From NCBI GenBank assembly GCA_001798265.1, contig MGRR01000083.1:1-5207 (forward strand): a stretch of DNA of 5,207 nucleotides, read 5' to 3'. Of the stretch, positions 1 to 5,006 are shown piece after piece. The DNA is from Deltaproteobacteria bacterium RIFCSPHIGHO2_12_FULL_43_9 (GTDB taxonomy: Bacteria > Bdellovibrionota > O2-12-FULL-43-9). The notes under the pieces are model-generated. The model worked only from the letters and a program-made list of their open reading frames with translations, was not told the DNA's origin and did not search any database. Each line of letters starts with the position of its first letter. Position 1 is the first letter of the stretch. The translations under genes were made by a program, and so were the position numbers.

Positions 1-348
1 CTCTCTATCGTCGGTCTAGCCCGCGCGGCGAATGACTTCGCCCAGCGTGCGAGGGAGAGGAAGTTGAAACCCGATGAGGTAGCTGGTGGTACATTTACCA
101 TTACGAATCCCGGAATATATGGAAGCCTTTTCGGAACACCGATAATCAATCAGCCACAGGTGGGGATTCTCGATATCGGAGCGATTAAAAAACGACCGGT
201 TGTTATTGAGGATTTTATTGCGATCAGATCAATGGTCTATTTAGCCGTCTCCTACGATCATCGCCTTGTCGATGGCGCGGTGGCTGATGAGTTTATGAAT
301 GTGGTTAAGGATCAACTTGAATCGGGCAGCTTCTCACCACTCGCGTAA
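1..348 (+). CDS. 2-oxoacid dehydrogenase E2 component (dihydrolipoyl acyltransferase), C-terminal fragment
   Basis: This is the 3' end of an E2 acyltransferase gene, open at the left edge of the window; 115 residues are visible before the TAA stop at 346-348. E2 proteins form the cytoplasmic core of pyruvate, 2-oxoglutarate or branched-chain oxoacid dehydrogenase complexes and pass the acyl group from lipoyl-lysine to CoA. Visible hallmarks of the catalytic domain are GGTFTITNPG (fragment residues 29-38), FGTPIINQPQ (44-53) and the active-site motif DHRLVDG (86-92), with catalytic His87 and Asp91. The lipoyl and peripheral-subunit-binding domains lie outside the window. The TTG at 64 is internal and not a start, because the frame stays open to base 1 with typical E2 sequence (LARAANDFAQRARERK). 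The fragment cannot tell a SucB-type from a PdhC/BkdB-type enzyme, so no symbol is given. The downstream lipB and lipA genes supply its cofactor. Confidence 0.95.
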   Translation, partial: LSIVGLARAANDFAQRARERKLKPDEVAGGTFTITNPGIYGSLFGTPIINQPQVGILDIGAIKKRPVVIEDFIAIRSMVYLAVSYDHRLVDGAVADEFMNVVKDQLESGSFSPLA

Positions 349-349
349 T

Positions 350-429
350 GAGATTGCTTCCCCCCACGGCTTCGCCTGGGGGCTAAAGGCTTATTTCGCT
401 CAGGATGACGATTACGTCATTGCGAGGAG
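350..429 (+). repeat. 80-bp dispersed repeat, copy A
   Basis: By eye this matches 4917-4996 at 76 of 80 positions without gaps. It contains a C-run/G-run hairpin (CCCCCA...TGGGGG around GGC-TTC-GCC) and the palindrome ATGACG-ATTA-CGTCAT. In this copy the sequence before ATGACG reads CTCAGG instead of CTCGCA, which shortens the stem that is 12 bp long in copy B. Confidence 0.9.
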
Positions 430-467
430 GAGAAGGGAGATCCTTCACTGCGTTCAGGACAGGCTCC

Positions 468-509
468 GCAATCTCAATGCGGGATTGCTTCGCTTCGCTC
501 GCAATGACG
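468..509 (+). repeat. 42-bp dispersed repeat, copy A
   Basis: It matches 5011-5052 at 40 of 42 positions. It carries GCAATC ... GATTGC inverted halves followed by CTCGCAATGACG, the same arm that forms hairpins elsewhere in the window. Confidence 0.85.
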
Positions 510-530
510 GAAATGCTGGAATGACGGGGA

Positions 531-554
531 GATTCCCGCTTTCGCGGGAATGAC
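531..554 (-). repeat. REP-type hairpin (24 bp) directly before lipB
   Basis: ATTCCCGC (532-539), loop TTTC (540-543) and GCGGGAAT (544-551) form a perfect 8-bp stem, followed by GAC. On the - strand it reads GTCATTCCCGC-GAAA-GCGGGAATC, identical over 24 nt to 2722-2745. Its last base lies 8 nt before the lipB ATG, so any lipB ribosome-binding sequence (the weak GGGAA at 546-550) falls inside the hairpin's 3' arm. Confidence 0.9.
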
Positions 555-562
555 ATAATATT

Positions 563-1225
563 ATGAATCAAGAGGTTAACGTAACCTGTTACAATTTTCT
601 GGATTACAAAACCGCTTTGGATATTCAGGAGAGGGCGGTTAAGGGGATTCAGCATGAGAATTTTCCGGAACAGCTTTATCTTCTTCAGCATAACCATGTA
701 ATAACCCTTGGTAGAGGTGGAAATCCGCTGAACCTCCTTATTGATAGGGAGTCATTAAAAGCGAGAGGGGTGGAATTTTTTGAAACGGGCAGAGGCGGCG
801 ATATAACCTACCATGGGCCGGGGCAATTAGTTGGTTATCCTATCCTGCAGTTAAGTGGAGTGGAAAAGGATGTCAGAAAATATTTAAACTCCATTGAGGA
901 GGTTCTTATACGGACACTAAAGGATTTCGAGATAGCGGCGTCAAGGATTCCGGGCTTAACCGGTGTCTGGGTCGGGGATAATAAGATTGCTGCTATCGGT
1001 GTGAGGTTATCCCGCTGGGTTACGAGTCATGGGTTTGCCCTTAATGTCGGGCCAGACCTCGGTTATTTTCAGTTAATAACCCCGTGTGGGATTTCCGATA
1101 AAGGGGTTACCTCAATGGAAGTTGTTTTAAATAGAAAGATTGAGGTAACTGAGGTCGCTAGGGTTTTAATTAAACATTTTGGTGATGTTTTTAAACGAAC
1201 CCTTAAGGGGGATTATGTCAATTAA
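563..1225 (+). CDS. lipB: Octanoyltransferase LipB
   Basis: LipB moves the octanoyl group from octanoyl-ACP to the lipoyl-domain lysine of E2 and GcvH proteins in the cytoplasm, the first step of de novo lipoate attachment. The 220-residue product has the usual family length. Visible motifs are RGGDITYHGPGQ (residues 77-88), the catalytic lysine in DNKIAAIGV (Lys141) and the acyl-thioester cysteine in ITPCGI (Cys175), with SHGFALNV (155-162) between. The ATG at 563 is well bounded: an in-frame TGA lies at 551-553 and family members begin close to this point. No good Shine-Dalgarno is seen, because a perfect hairpin ends 8 nt upstream. The 3' end overlaps lipA by 11 bp. Its position after an E2 gene fits its role. 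The product assignment is firm; how translation starts is unclear. Confidence 0.97.
   Translation: MNQEVNVTCYNFLDYKTALDIQERAVKGIQHENFPEQLYLLQHNHVITLGRGGNPLNLLIDRESLKARGVEFFETGRGGDITYHGPGQLVGYPILQLSGVEKDVRKYLNSIEEVLIRTLKDFEIAASRIPGLTGVWVGDNKIAAIGVRLSRWVTSHGFALNVGPDLGYFQLITPCGISDKGVTSMEVVLNRKIEVTEVARVLIKHFGDVFKRTLKGDYVN
1205..1211 (+). promoter_or_regulatory. Ribosome binding site of lipA, inside lipB
   Basis: AAGGGGG lies 3-9 nt before the ATG at 1215, within the end of lipB. It favours ATG 1215 over the in-frame TTG at 1179, which would add 12 non-conserved residues. Confidence 0.65.
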
Positions 1226-2156
1226 TCCCAAAAATAATCCTTCAACCGGTGAACCATTCCGTAAATGGAGCGATCCAAAGCTTGCAAGACCATCGTGGAT
1301 CAAGATTAAGCATAATGGTAGCGAGAATATTTCATGGTTGGCGGATGTAATGCGTTCAAAAAATCTCCATACGGTTTGTGAAGAGGCTCATTGCCCGAAT
1401 CTTTCGGAATGCTGGGCGCACAAAACCGCGACGTTCATGATTATGGGGGAGATATGCACAAGGCATTGTGGATTCTGTGCAGTAAAAAAGGGGGCACCTC
1501 TTCCCCTTGACACGGCAGAGCCGCTACATGTAGCAGAGGTTGTAAAACAGATGGGATTAAAACACGCGGTTGTCACGTCTGTTAACCGGGACGAGCTTCC
1601 GGATGGTGGCGCGGCCCATTTTGCGAAGGTAATTCGTGAAATCCGAAGATTAAATACGGAGTGTCGTATAGAGGTTTTAATTCCGGATTTTTGCGGCAAT
1701 AAAGAGGCACTGCAGATTATTTTGGAAGGGATGCCGGATATACTGAACCATAATATTGAAACCGTTCCGCATCTCTATAAGAGGGTTCGGCCGGATGCCA
1801 GGTATCAGCAAAGTCTGGAGTTAATTCAAAAAGCGTCAAGGTGGTCAAAGGGAAAACCGATGTTAACAAAATCTGGATTGATGGTCGGCTTAGGTGAGAC
1901 AAAGGATATGCTTGAGGAGACATTTAGGGATTTACGGCACATGGGTTGCGATATTTTGACCATAGGCCAATACCTGAGACCAACACCTAAACATTTACCG
2001 ATTGAAAAGTATTATCATCCTGATGAATTCATGGAGCTGAAAACGATTGCCTTGGGATTAGGTTTCAGACATGTTGAGTCAGGTCCATTTGTCAGAAGCT
2101 CTTACCATGCGCATGAACAAACTATTAGTGCCATAGAAAAAGGAGGAGAGAGATGA
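1215..2156 (+). CDS. lipA: Lipoyl synthase LipA (radical SAM)
   Basis: LipA is a cytoplasmic radical-SAM enzyme that inserts two sulfur atoms at C6 and C8 of protein-bound octanoyl groups made by LipB. The 313-residue product has the family length and both iron-sulfur sites. The auxiliary [4Fe-4S] motif CX4CX5C is Cys55, Cys60 and Cys66 (CEEAHCPNLSEC). The radical-SAM CX3CX2C motif is Cys81, Cys85 and Cys88 (CTRHCGFC). Also present are VTSVNRDELPDGGA, HNIETVPHLYKRVRP, GLMVGLGE and the C-terminal RSSYHA, whose serine is the known auxiliary-cluster ligand in the family. The start at 1215 has an AAGGGGG ribosome site and overlaps lipB by 11 bp; the stop overlaps the CBS gene by 4 bp. No required residue appears to be missing. 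Confidence 0.98.
   Translation: MSINPKNNPSTGEPFRKWSDPKLARPSWIKIKHNGSENISWLADVMRSKNLHTVCEEAHCPNLSECWAHKTATFMIMGEICTRHCGFCAVKKGAPLPLDTAEPLHVAEVVKQMGLKHAVVTSVNRDELPDGGAAHFAKVIREIRRLNTECRIEVLIPDFCGNKEALQIILEGMPDILNHNIETVPHLYKRVRPDARYQQSLELIQKASRWSKGKPMLTKSGLMVGLGETKDMLEETFRDLRHMGCDILTIGQYLRPTPKHLPIEKYYHPDEFMELKTIALGLGFRHVESGPFVRSSYHAHEQTISAIEKGGER
2141..2146 (+). promoter_or_regulatory. Strong ribosome binding site of the CBS-domain gene
   Basis: A perfect AGGAGG sits 6 nt before the ATG at 2153, inside the end of lipA. It is the best Shine-Dalgarno in the window and suggests that the downstream protein is translated efficiently from the lip mRNA. Confidence 0.85.
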
Positions 2157-2707
2157 AGGTCAGTGACAAAATGCAGACAGAACTCTTTACGGTATCGCCG
2201 GTTGATGAAATCTCAAAGGCTCTGGAACTGATGGCAAATAACCGGATTAGACATGTCTTGGTTACAGACGGGGATGATAATCTTGTCGGTATTATCTCCG
2301 ATAGAGACATCAAGAGCCACCTCTCGCAACAACCTTTGGAAAAAGCAGAAGAGCTTGATCCATCTGTCGATTACTACTCATTTAAGGATTATTCGACTGT
2401 CGATGAGATTATGACAATAAATCCAACTACTATTGAGCCAGGCGATGAACTGTTGGAGGCTGGAAGAATCATGGTTACCGAAAAAATTGGCGCCCTTCCG
2501 GTTGTAAAAGAGGAAAAACTGGTTGGCATAATTACGGAAACAGATGTTGTTGAGGCGTTTTTAGACATGCTGGAGAGGGAATCATTGCAATCCGCCTCTC
2601 AGTCGCCAGCTGTCAAAAGAGGTCTCCCCACCAGGGTAAAAAGCTCAAAAAGAAAGAACGTGAATCAAAAATCCGCAAAGGTGAAGAGAAGAAGACACAG
2701 AAGATAA
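2153..2707 (+). CDS. Two-CBS-domain protein with a basic C-terminal tail
   Basis: The 184-residue product is a soluble protein of two CBS domains with no enzyme domain attached. CBS1 spans about residues 1-55 (VTDGDDNLVGIISDRDIKSHL) and CBS2 about 83-138 (VDEIMTINPTTIEPGDE through LVGIITETDVVEAF). Paired CBS domains usually bind adenine nucleotides (AMP, ATP, SAM and others) and act as sensors; the ligand cannot be told here. A linker of about 15 residues leads to a tail at 155-184 rich in Lys and Arg and ending KRRRHRR, which could bind nucleic acid or another acidic partner (inference). The gene overlaps lipA by ATGA and has a strong AGGAGG, so it is co-translated with lipoate synthesis, but no function in that pathway is established by the sequence. 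Its TAA lies within the target duplication of the following inserted element. Confidence 0.9.
   Translation: MKVSDKMQTELFTVSPVDEISKALELMANNRIRHVLVTDGDDNLVGIISDRDIKSHLSQQPLEKAEELDPSVDYYSFKDYSTVDEIMTINPTTIEPGDELLEAGRIMVTEKIGALPVVKEEKLVGIITETDVVEAFLDMLERESLQSASQSPAVKRGLPTRVKSSKRKNVNQKSAKVKRRRHRR
2700..2707. repeat. Left target-site duplication of element 1 (GAAGATAA)
   Basis: GAAGATAA here is repeated exactly at 2825-2832, each copy directly abutting a terminal inverted repeat. It includes the TAA stop codon of the CBS gene. Confidence 0.9.
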
Positions 2708-2824
2708 GTAACTATTCAGATGTCATTCCCGCGAAAGCGGGAATCTACGATTAATGTCATCCCGGTGAAAACCGGGATCTGGATCCCTGCTTTCGCAGGG
2801 ATGACACATTTGCTGAATAGTTAC
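2708..2824. mobile_element. Element 1: 117-bp MITE-like insertion carrying three REP hairpins
   Basis: The element starts with GTAACTATTCAG (2708-2719) and ends with its perfect reverse complement CTGAATAGTTAC (2813-2824). It is flanked by a perfect 8-bp direct repeat. It encodes no protein, so it would depend on a transposase supplied elsewhere. Removing the element and one duplication leaves the CBS stop codon (TAA) directly against the ThyX-like gene's stop codon (TTA on the + strand), so the insertion broke neither gene. The hairpins inside may also serve as a two-way transcription block between the convergent genes, though none is followed by a T-run. Assignment as a MITE rests on the inverted repeats and duplication; the family is not recognised. 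Confidence 0.85.
2722..2805. repeat. Three tandem REP-type hairpins with conserved GAAA loops
   Basis: Hairpin 1 (2722-2745) is GTC-ATTCCCGC-GAAA-GCGGGAAT. Hairpin 2 (2756-2779) is GTC-ATCCCGGT-GAAA-ACCGGGAT. Hairpin 3 (2781-2805) is inverted: ATCCCTGC-TTTC-GCAGGGAT-GAC, that is, the same format with a GAAA loop on the - strand. All stems are perfect 8-bp pairings with different sequences, and the loop is constant. Hairpins 2 and 3 face each other and can also pair as one larger inverted repeat. Confidence 0.93.
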
Positions 2825-2832
2825 GAAGATAA
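2825..2832. repeat. Right target-site duplication of element 1 (GAAGATAA)
   Basis: Exact copy of 2700-2707. It directly follows the right inverted repeat and directly precedes the stop codon of the - strand ThyX-like gene. Confidence 0.9.
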
Positions 2833-4386
2833 TTATATTACCCTTTTATATTCTTCCAGCTTCTGATTCCATACCGGGATACCGCAATATCTGTTTCCCT
2901 CCGGGCAGAATGGTTTAATAAGAGCCTCTTTGCGAAGGTAGCATGGGGCCAGGATATGTTTCGCAAGGCGGGGGTGGACATCCTTAATTTGTTTGAGTTC
3001 ATCGATAGCGCTGAAGAATATCTCTTCCTGCGCGTTGTAGCAGGTTCTGAGTTTCCATTTATGGTGAAAACTTAACAGGTCCCCCGATTCTTCGAATCTC
3101 ACAGGAAACGCGTTTGGTATCAGGTAGTGTGCCGCCTCAAACGGGACATTCATATTAAGGAGCGTGTTAATGTTTTGAAATATCTTCTCCATCCCGGTTC
3201 TGTATCTCTCTTCGATCTCCGAAGAGCTTTCTATTAGTTTGGGGGTAATATAGTCCGCTTTTCCACAGTATTGTGATTCGAGAATTGGCCGCGACGCCGG
3301 GGTCATTCTGTGACGCTGGTCCTGGGAATCGGCGGAGTGGGATATCTTTTTTCTGAATGTGTAATGAACGTGAAAGAGCGCTCTGCTAAGTTTTGACATG
3401 GATGAAACATTGAGCGTGTCACCGAGATGTAGGTTTTTTGCCGGGTGTAGAACCAGATCTATTGCTTCGTCTTCTGTTAGCCTGGTGCCCAGCGTGGAAT
3501 TAACCGCGGATGTCACTGTTTTTTCAGCGTTTATTTTGTAGTCTATTAGTTTAGAGCTCATTCCCTCGAGGGATTTGTCAAATTCATCTATGTTTATTTG
3601 TCTTGTTTTAAAATTATTCTCCGACGATTTAAATATTTTGTACTCGATACTCTCTTCGAGAGGGAGGGTGTCCGGGATCTCTTTTTCAAAATCGGGGTCG
3701 AATCTTTTCACCTCGTCAAGCATTTGCGCGATCATGTTCTTCTGCTCGGAAGGTGTGTCAAAATGCCCTGCCATTCGCGCGTATCTGAGGAGGGTCAGGG
3801 CGTTTATGGTGTGGTAAAGATAGGCATATGTTCCAAGAGGAAGTATGTATCGTGCAACCTCGTAACATTTTTTCTTAATGGTTGAGTTCCATTTGTTCGG
3901 CTTCCTGCCTCTGGCCGGAAAGATTTCATAGAATTCTTTTGATGCAGGTTCCAGGAGCAGTTCTATAAACTGATGGTATAGGTCAATCTGGAGTCTGACC
4001 GTCTCCTCATAAAGCTTCTGTGCCTTTGCATCTTCAAATGCCGGAATCAAGGTTGTATCGGATTTTACCTTTACATAACGCTGACTCACCTGCTCTGAGT
4101 TGTAAAATGGGTGTGAATGCAAAAAAGACCAGATTAAACTTCGCGAGACATTTTCCAGCGCAAAAACAAAATGCGCGTGCTGCCTGGTTGTTAGATGCCC
4201 CGCATGAAGGGTGCTTTTGGCAATTTTATCCCTGAGTCTAACTGCCTTTTCATCTTTTATTACATCTTCAGGGCTTAATATACCTGTCGAGCTGTAACAT
4301 GTTCGCGCTGTGGCAATCGAAAGATTGTACGGATCCTTGATCGCTCCAACTAATCTGACCTTTGGCGGGGGTAAAGAGAATTTCAT
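2833..4386 (-). CDS. Tandem ThyX-like (flavin-dependent thymidylate synthase family) protein, divergent motifs
   Basis: The 517-residue protein is about twice the length of ordinary ThyX (roughly 220-250 residues) and reads as two ThyX-like halves. ThyX makes dTMP from dUMP with methylene-tetrahydrofolate, NADPH and FAD. Half 1 (about 10-230) has VSRSLIW (80-86), SEQVSQRYV (97-105) and ARYILPLGTYAYLYHTIN (178-195). In it the RHRX7S signature becomes Ser91-His92-Pro93 ... Ser101. Half 2 (about 285-480) has LSRALFHVHY (333-342), DSQDQRHRMTPASRP (353-367) and LRTCYNAQEEI (446-456); its RHR (358-360) sits after, not before, the position of the catalytic serine, which is Asp356 by alignment. A tail has Cys481, Cys494 and Cys501 (APC ... 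FCPEGNRYCGIPVW), possibly metal-binding. The gene starts 2 bp after panD with no clear Shine-Dalgarno, so coupling is likely. Family membership is fairly sure; thymidylate synthase activity is not. Confidence 0.8.
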   Translation of the reverse strand: MKFSLPPPKVRLVGAIKDPYNLSIATARTCYSSTGILSPEDVIKDEKAVRLRDKIAKSTLHAGHLTTRQHAHFVFALENVSRSLIWSFLHSHPFYNSEQVSQRYVKVKSDTTLIPAFEDAKAQKLYEETVRLQIDLYHQFIELLLEPASKEFYEIFPARGRKPNKWNSTIKKKCYEVARYILPLGTYAYLYHTINALTLLRYARMAGHFDTPSEQKNMIAQMLDEVKRFDPDFEKEIPDTLPLEESIEYKIFKSSENNFKTRQINIDEFDKSLEGMSSKLIDYKINAEKTVTSAVNSTLGTRLTEDEAIDLVLHPAKNLHLGDTLNVSSMSKLSRALFHVHYTFRKKISHSADSQDQRHRMTPASRPILESQYCGKADYITPKLIESSSEIEERYRTGMEKIFQNINTLLNMNVPFEAAHYLIPNAFPVRFEESGDLLSFHHKWKLRTCYNAQEEIFFSAIDELKQIKDVHPRLAKHILAPCYLRKEALIKPFCPEGNRYCGIPVWNQKLEEYKRVI

Positions 4387-4388
4387 GA

Positions 4389-4766
4389 TTATGACAGAAG
4401 TTGAAGATGATTTGATTTTCTTAGAATTTTATTATCCCTGTCCACATGAACAATAACAGGTTTGTAAATTCCAAGTTCAGCTTCATGATATTCGGCATAG
4501 CTACAGATTATAATCAGGTGTCCGGGCTGGGCTTTCCACGCGGCTGCGCCATTAATACATATATCTCCCGATCCACGTCTCCCTTCAATTACGTATGTCC
4601 CAAATCGCTCACCATTGGTGACATTGTATATATCCACATGTTCAAAAGGGATGAGGTCGGCTGCTTCAATCAATATAGGATCAATGGAGATACTCCCATC
4701 GTAATTGAGGTTTGCATCTGTAACGGTTGCCCGATGAATCTTTGATTTGAGCATCTTTCTTGTCAT
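4389..4766 (-). CDS. panD: Aspartate 1-decarboxylase proenzyme PanD
   Basis: PanD decarboxylates L-aspartate to beta-alanine for pantothenate and CoA synthesis. The proenzyme cleaves itself at Gly-Ser to create a pyruvoyl cofactor. The chosen product is 125 residues, the family length. With this start the numbering coincides with the E. coli enzyme as I recall it: Lys9, His11, Arg12, cleavage at Gly24-Ser25 (NYDGSISID), Arg54, Thr57, Tyr58 and Asn72 in NGAAA (72-76). The ATG at 4764-4766 is preferred over the TTG reaching 4826, which adds 20 unconserved residues, and over the ATG four codons in (4752-4754), which stays possible. No clear Shine-Dalgarno precedes either. The ThyX-like gene follows after 2 bp, probably in the same transcript. 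Element 2 lies upstream, so panD's promoter must lie in 4767-4853 or within the element. Confidence 0.96.
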   Translation of the reverse strand: MTRKMLKSKIHRATVTDANLNYDGSISIDPILIEAADLIPFEHVDIYNVTNGERFGTYVIEGRRGSGDICINGAAAWKAQPGHLIIICSYAEYHEAELGIYKPVIVHVDRDNKILRKSNHLQLLS

Positions 4767-4810
4767 TATAACTATTTGTAATATAGGGCTTTTCCATCCG
4801 CAAGGGCTGC

Positions 4811-4826
4811 TTGACTTTACCGTCAA
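4811..4826. promoter_or_regulatory. Possible operator palindrome upstream of panD
   Basis: TTGAC (4811-4815), six bases, then GTCAA (4822-4826) form a perfect 5-bp inverted repeat centred about 52 bp upstream of the panD ATG. The shape resembles sites for dimeric regulators, but it is short, no regulator is nearby and I see no convincing -35/-10 pair to place it against. Low certainty. Confidence 0.25.
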
Positions 4827-4844
4827 AATGGTGTTTTTCTCCGG

Positions 4845-4853
4845 TGTTTCGTG
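4845..4853. repeat. Left flanking duplication of element 2
   Basis: TGTTTCGTG directly abuts the left inverted repeat. The right flank at 5122-5130 reads TGTTTCGCG, 8 of 9 identical, consistent with an aged 9-bp target duplication. Confidence 0.65.
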
Positions 4854-4889
4854 GGTTCTTTCCGGAATTTAGTGGAACCTGACTATCGT

Positions 4890-4914
4890 CATCCTGAGGC
4901 GAAGCCGAAGGATG
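4890..4914. repeat. REP-type hairpin in element 2
   Basis: CATCCT (4890-4895) pairs with AGGATG (4909-4914), with an inner stem GGC-GAA-GCC (4898-4906) separated by symmetric GA bulges. This format (CATCCTGAGGCGAAGCCGAA) is familiar from dispersed repeats of environmental bacteria. Confidence 0.85.
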
Positions 4915-4916
4915 TC

Positions 4917-4996
4917 GAGATTGCTTCCCCCCACGGCTTCGCCTGGGGGCTAAAGGCTCATTTCGCTCGCAATGACGATTACGTCATTGCGAGGAG
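4917..4996 (+). repeat. 80-bp dispersed repeat, copy B
   Basis: Matches 350-429 at 76 of 80 positions. Here the palindrome is intact: CTCGCAATGACG (4966-4977), loop ATTA (4978-4981), CGTCATTGCGAG (4982-4993), a perfect 12-bp stem. Confidence 0.9.
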
Positions 4997-5006
4997 CTGA
5001 AGGCGA

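Larger units (their letters stand above)
350..554. repeat. Mosaic of palindromic repeat modules in the E2-lipB gap
   Basis: The gap of about 210 bp between the E2 stop and the lipB start is made almost wholly of repeat modules and contains no convincing gene. In order it holds an 80-bp module (350-429) also present at 4917-4996; a G/A-rich link with a small TCCT...AGGA palindrome; a 42-bp module (468-509) also present at 5011-5052; and a hairpin module (531-554) whose reverse complement recurs at 2722-2745. Conceptual translations give peptides such as FPRKRES and VIASEAKQS, well-known by-products of translating such repeats. I find no terminal inverted repeats or target duplication here, unlike the two delimited elements in this window. 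Confidence 0.85.

Noticed and set aside
349..562. A third delimited MITE-like element in the E2-lipB gap
   Set aside because: The modules match the other elements, but I could find neither terminal inverted repeats nor flanking duplications around this stretch.
299..697. Open frames on both strands over the E2-lipB gap (299-553 + and 383-697 -)
   Set aside because: They translate repeat modules (peptides like FPRKRES and VIASEAKQS) and overlap E2 or lipB in other frames; no ribosome site or family resemblance.
1179..1214. TTG start at 1179 for lipA
   Set aside because: It adds 12 residues not expected of LipA; the ATG at 1215 has an AAGGGGG site and begins where the family begins.
2725..2802. 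Rho-independent terminators between the convergent genes
   Set aside because: The hairpins are strong, but none is followed by a T-run on either strand, and they belong to an inserted repeat element. A terminator effect remains possible but is not supported as a canonical call.
3575..3885. Plus-strand open frames inside the ThyX-like gene
   Set aside because: Antisense shadows of a well-supported coding sequence; hydrophobic, low-quality translations with no motifs.
4767..4826. Upstream TTG start extending PanD by 20 residues
   Set aside because: The family begins at MTRKMLKSK-type sequence; the extension has no conserved residues and would cover the intergenic palindrome.
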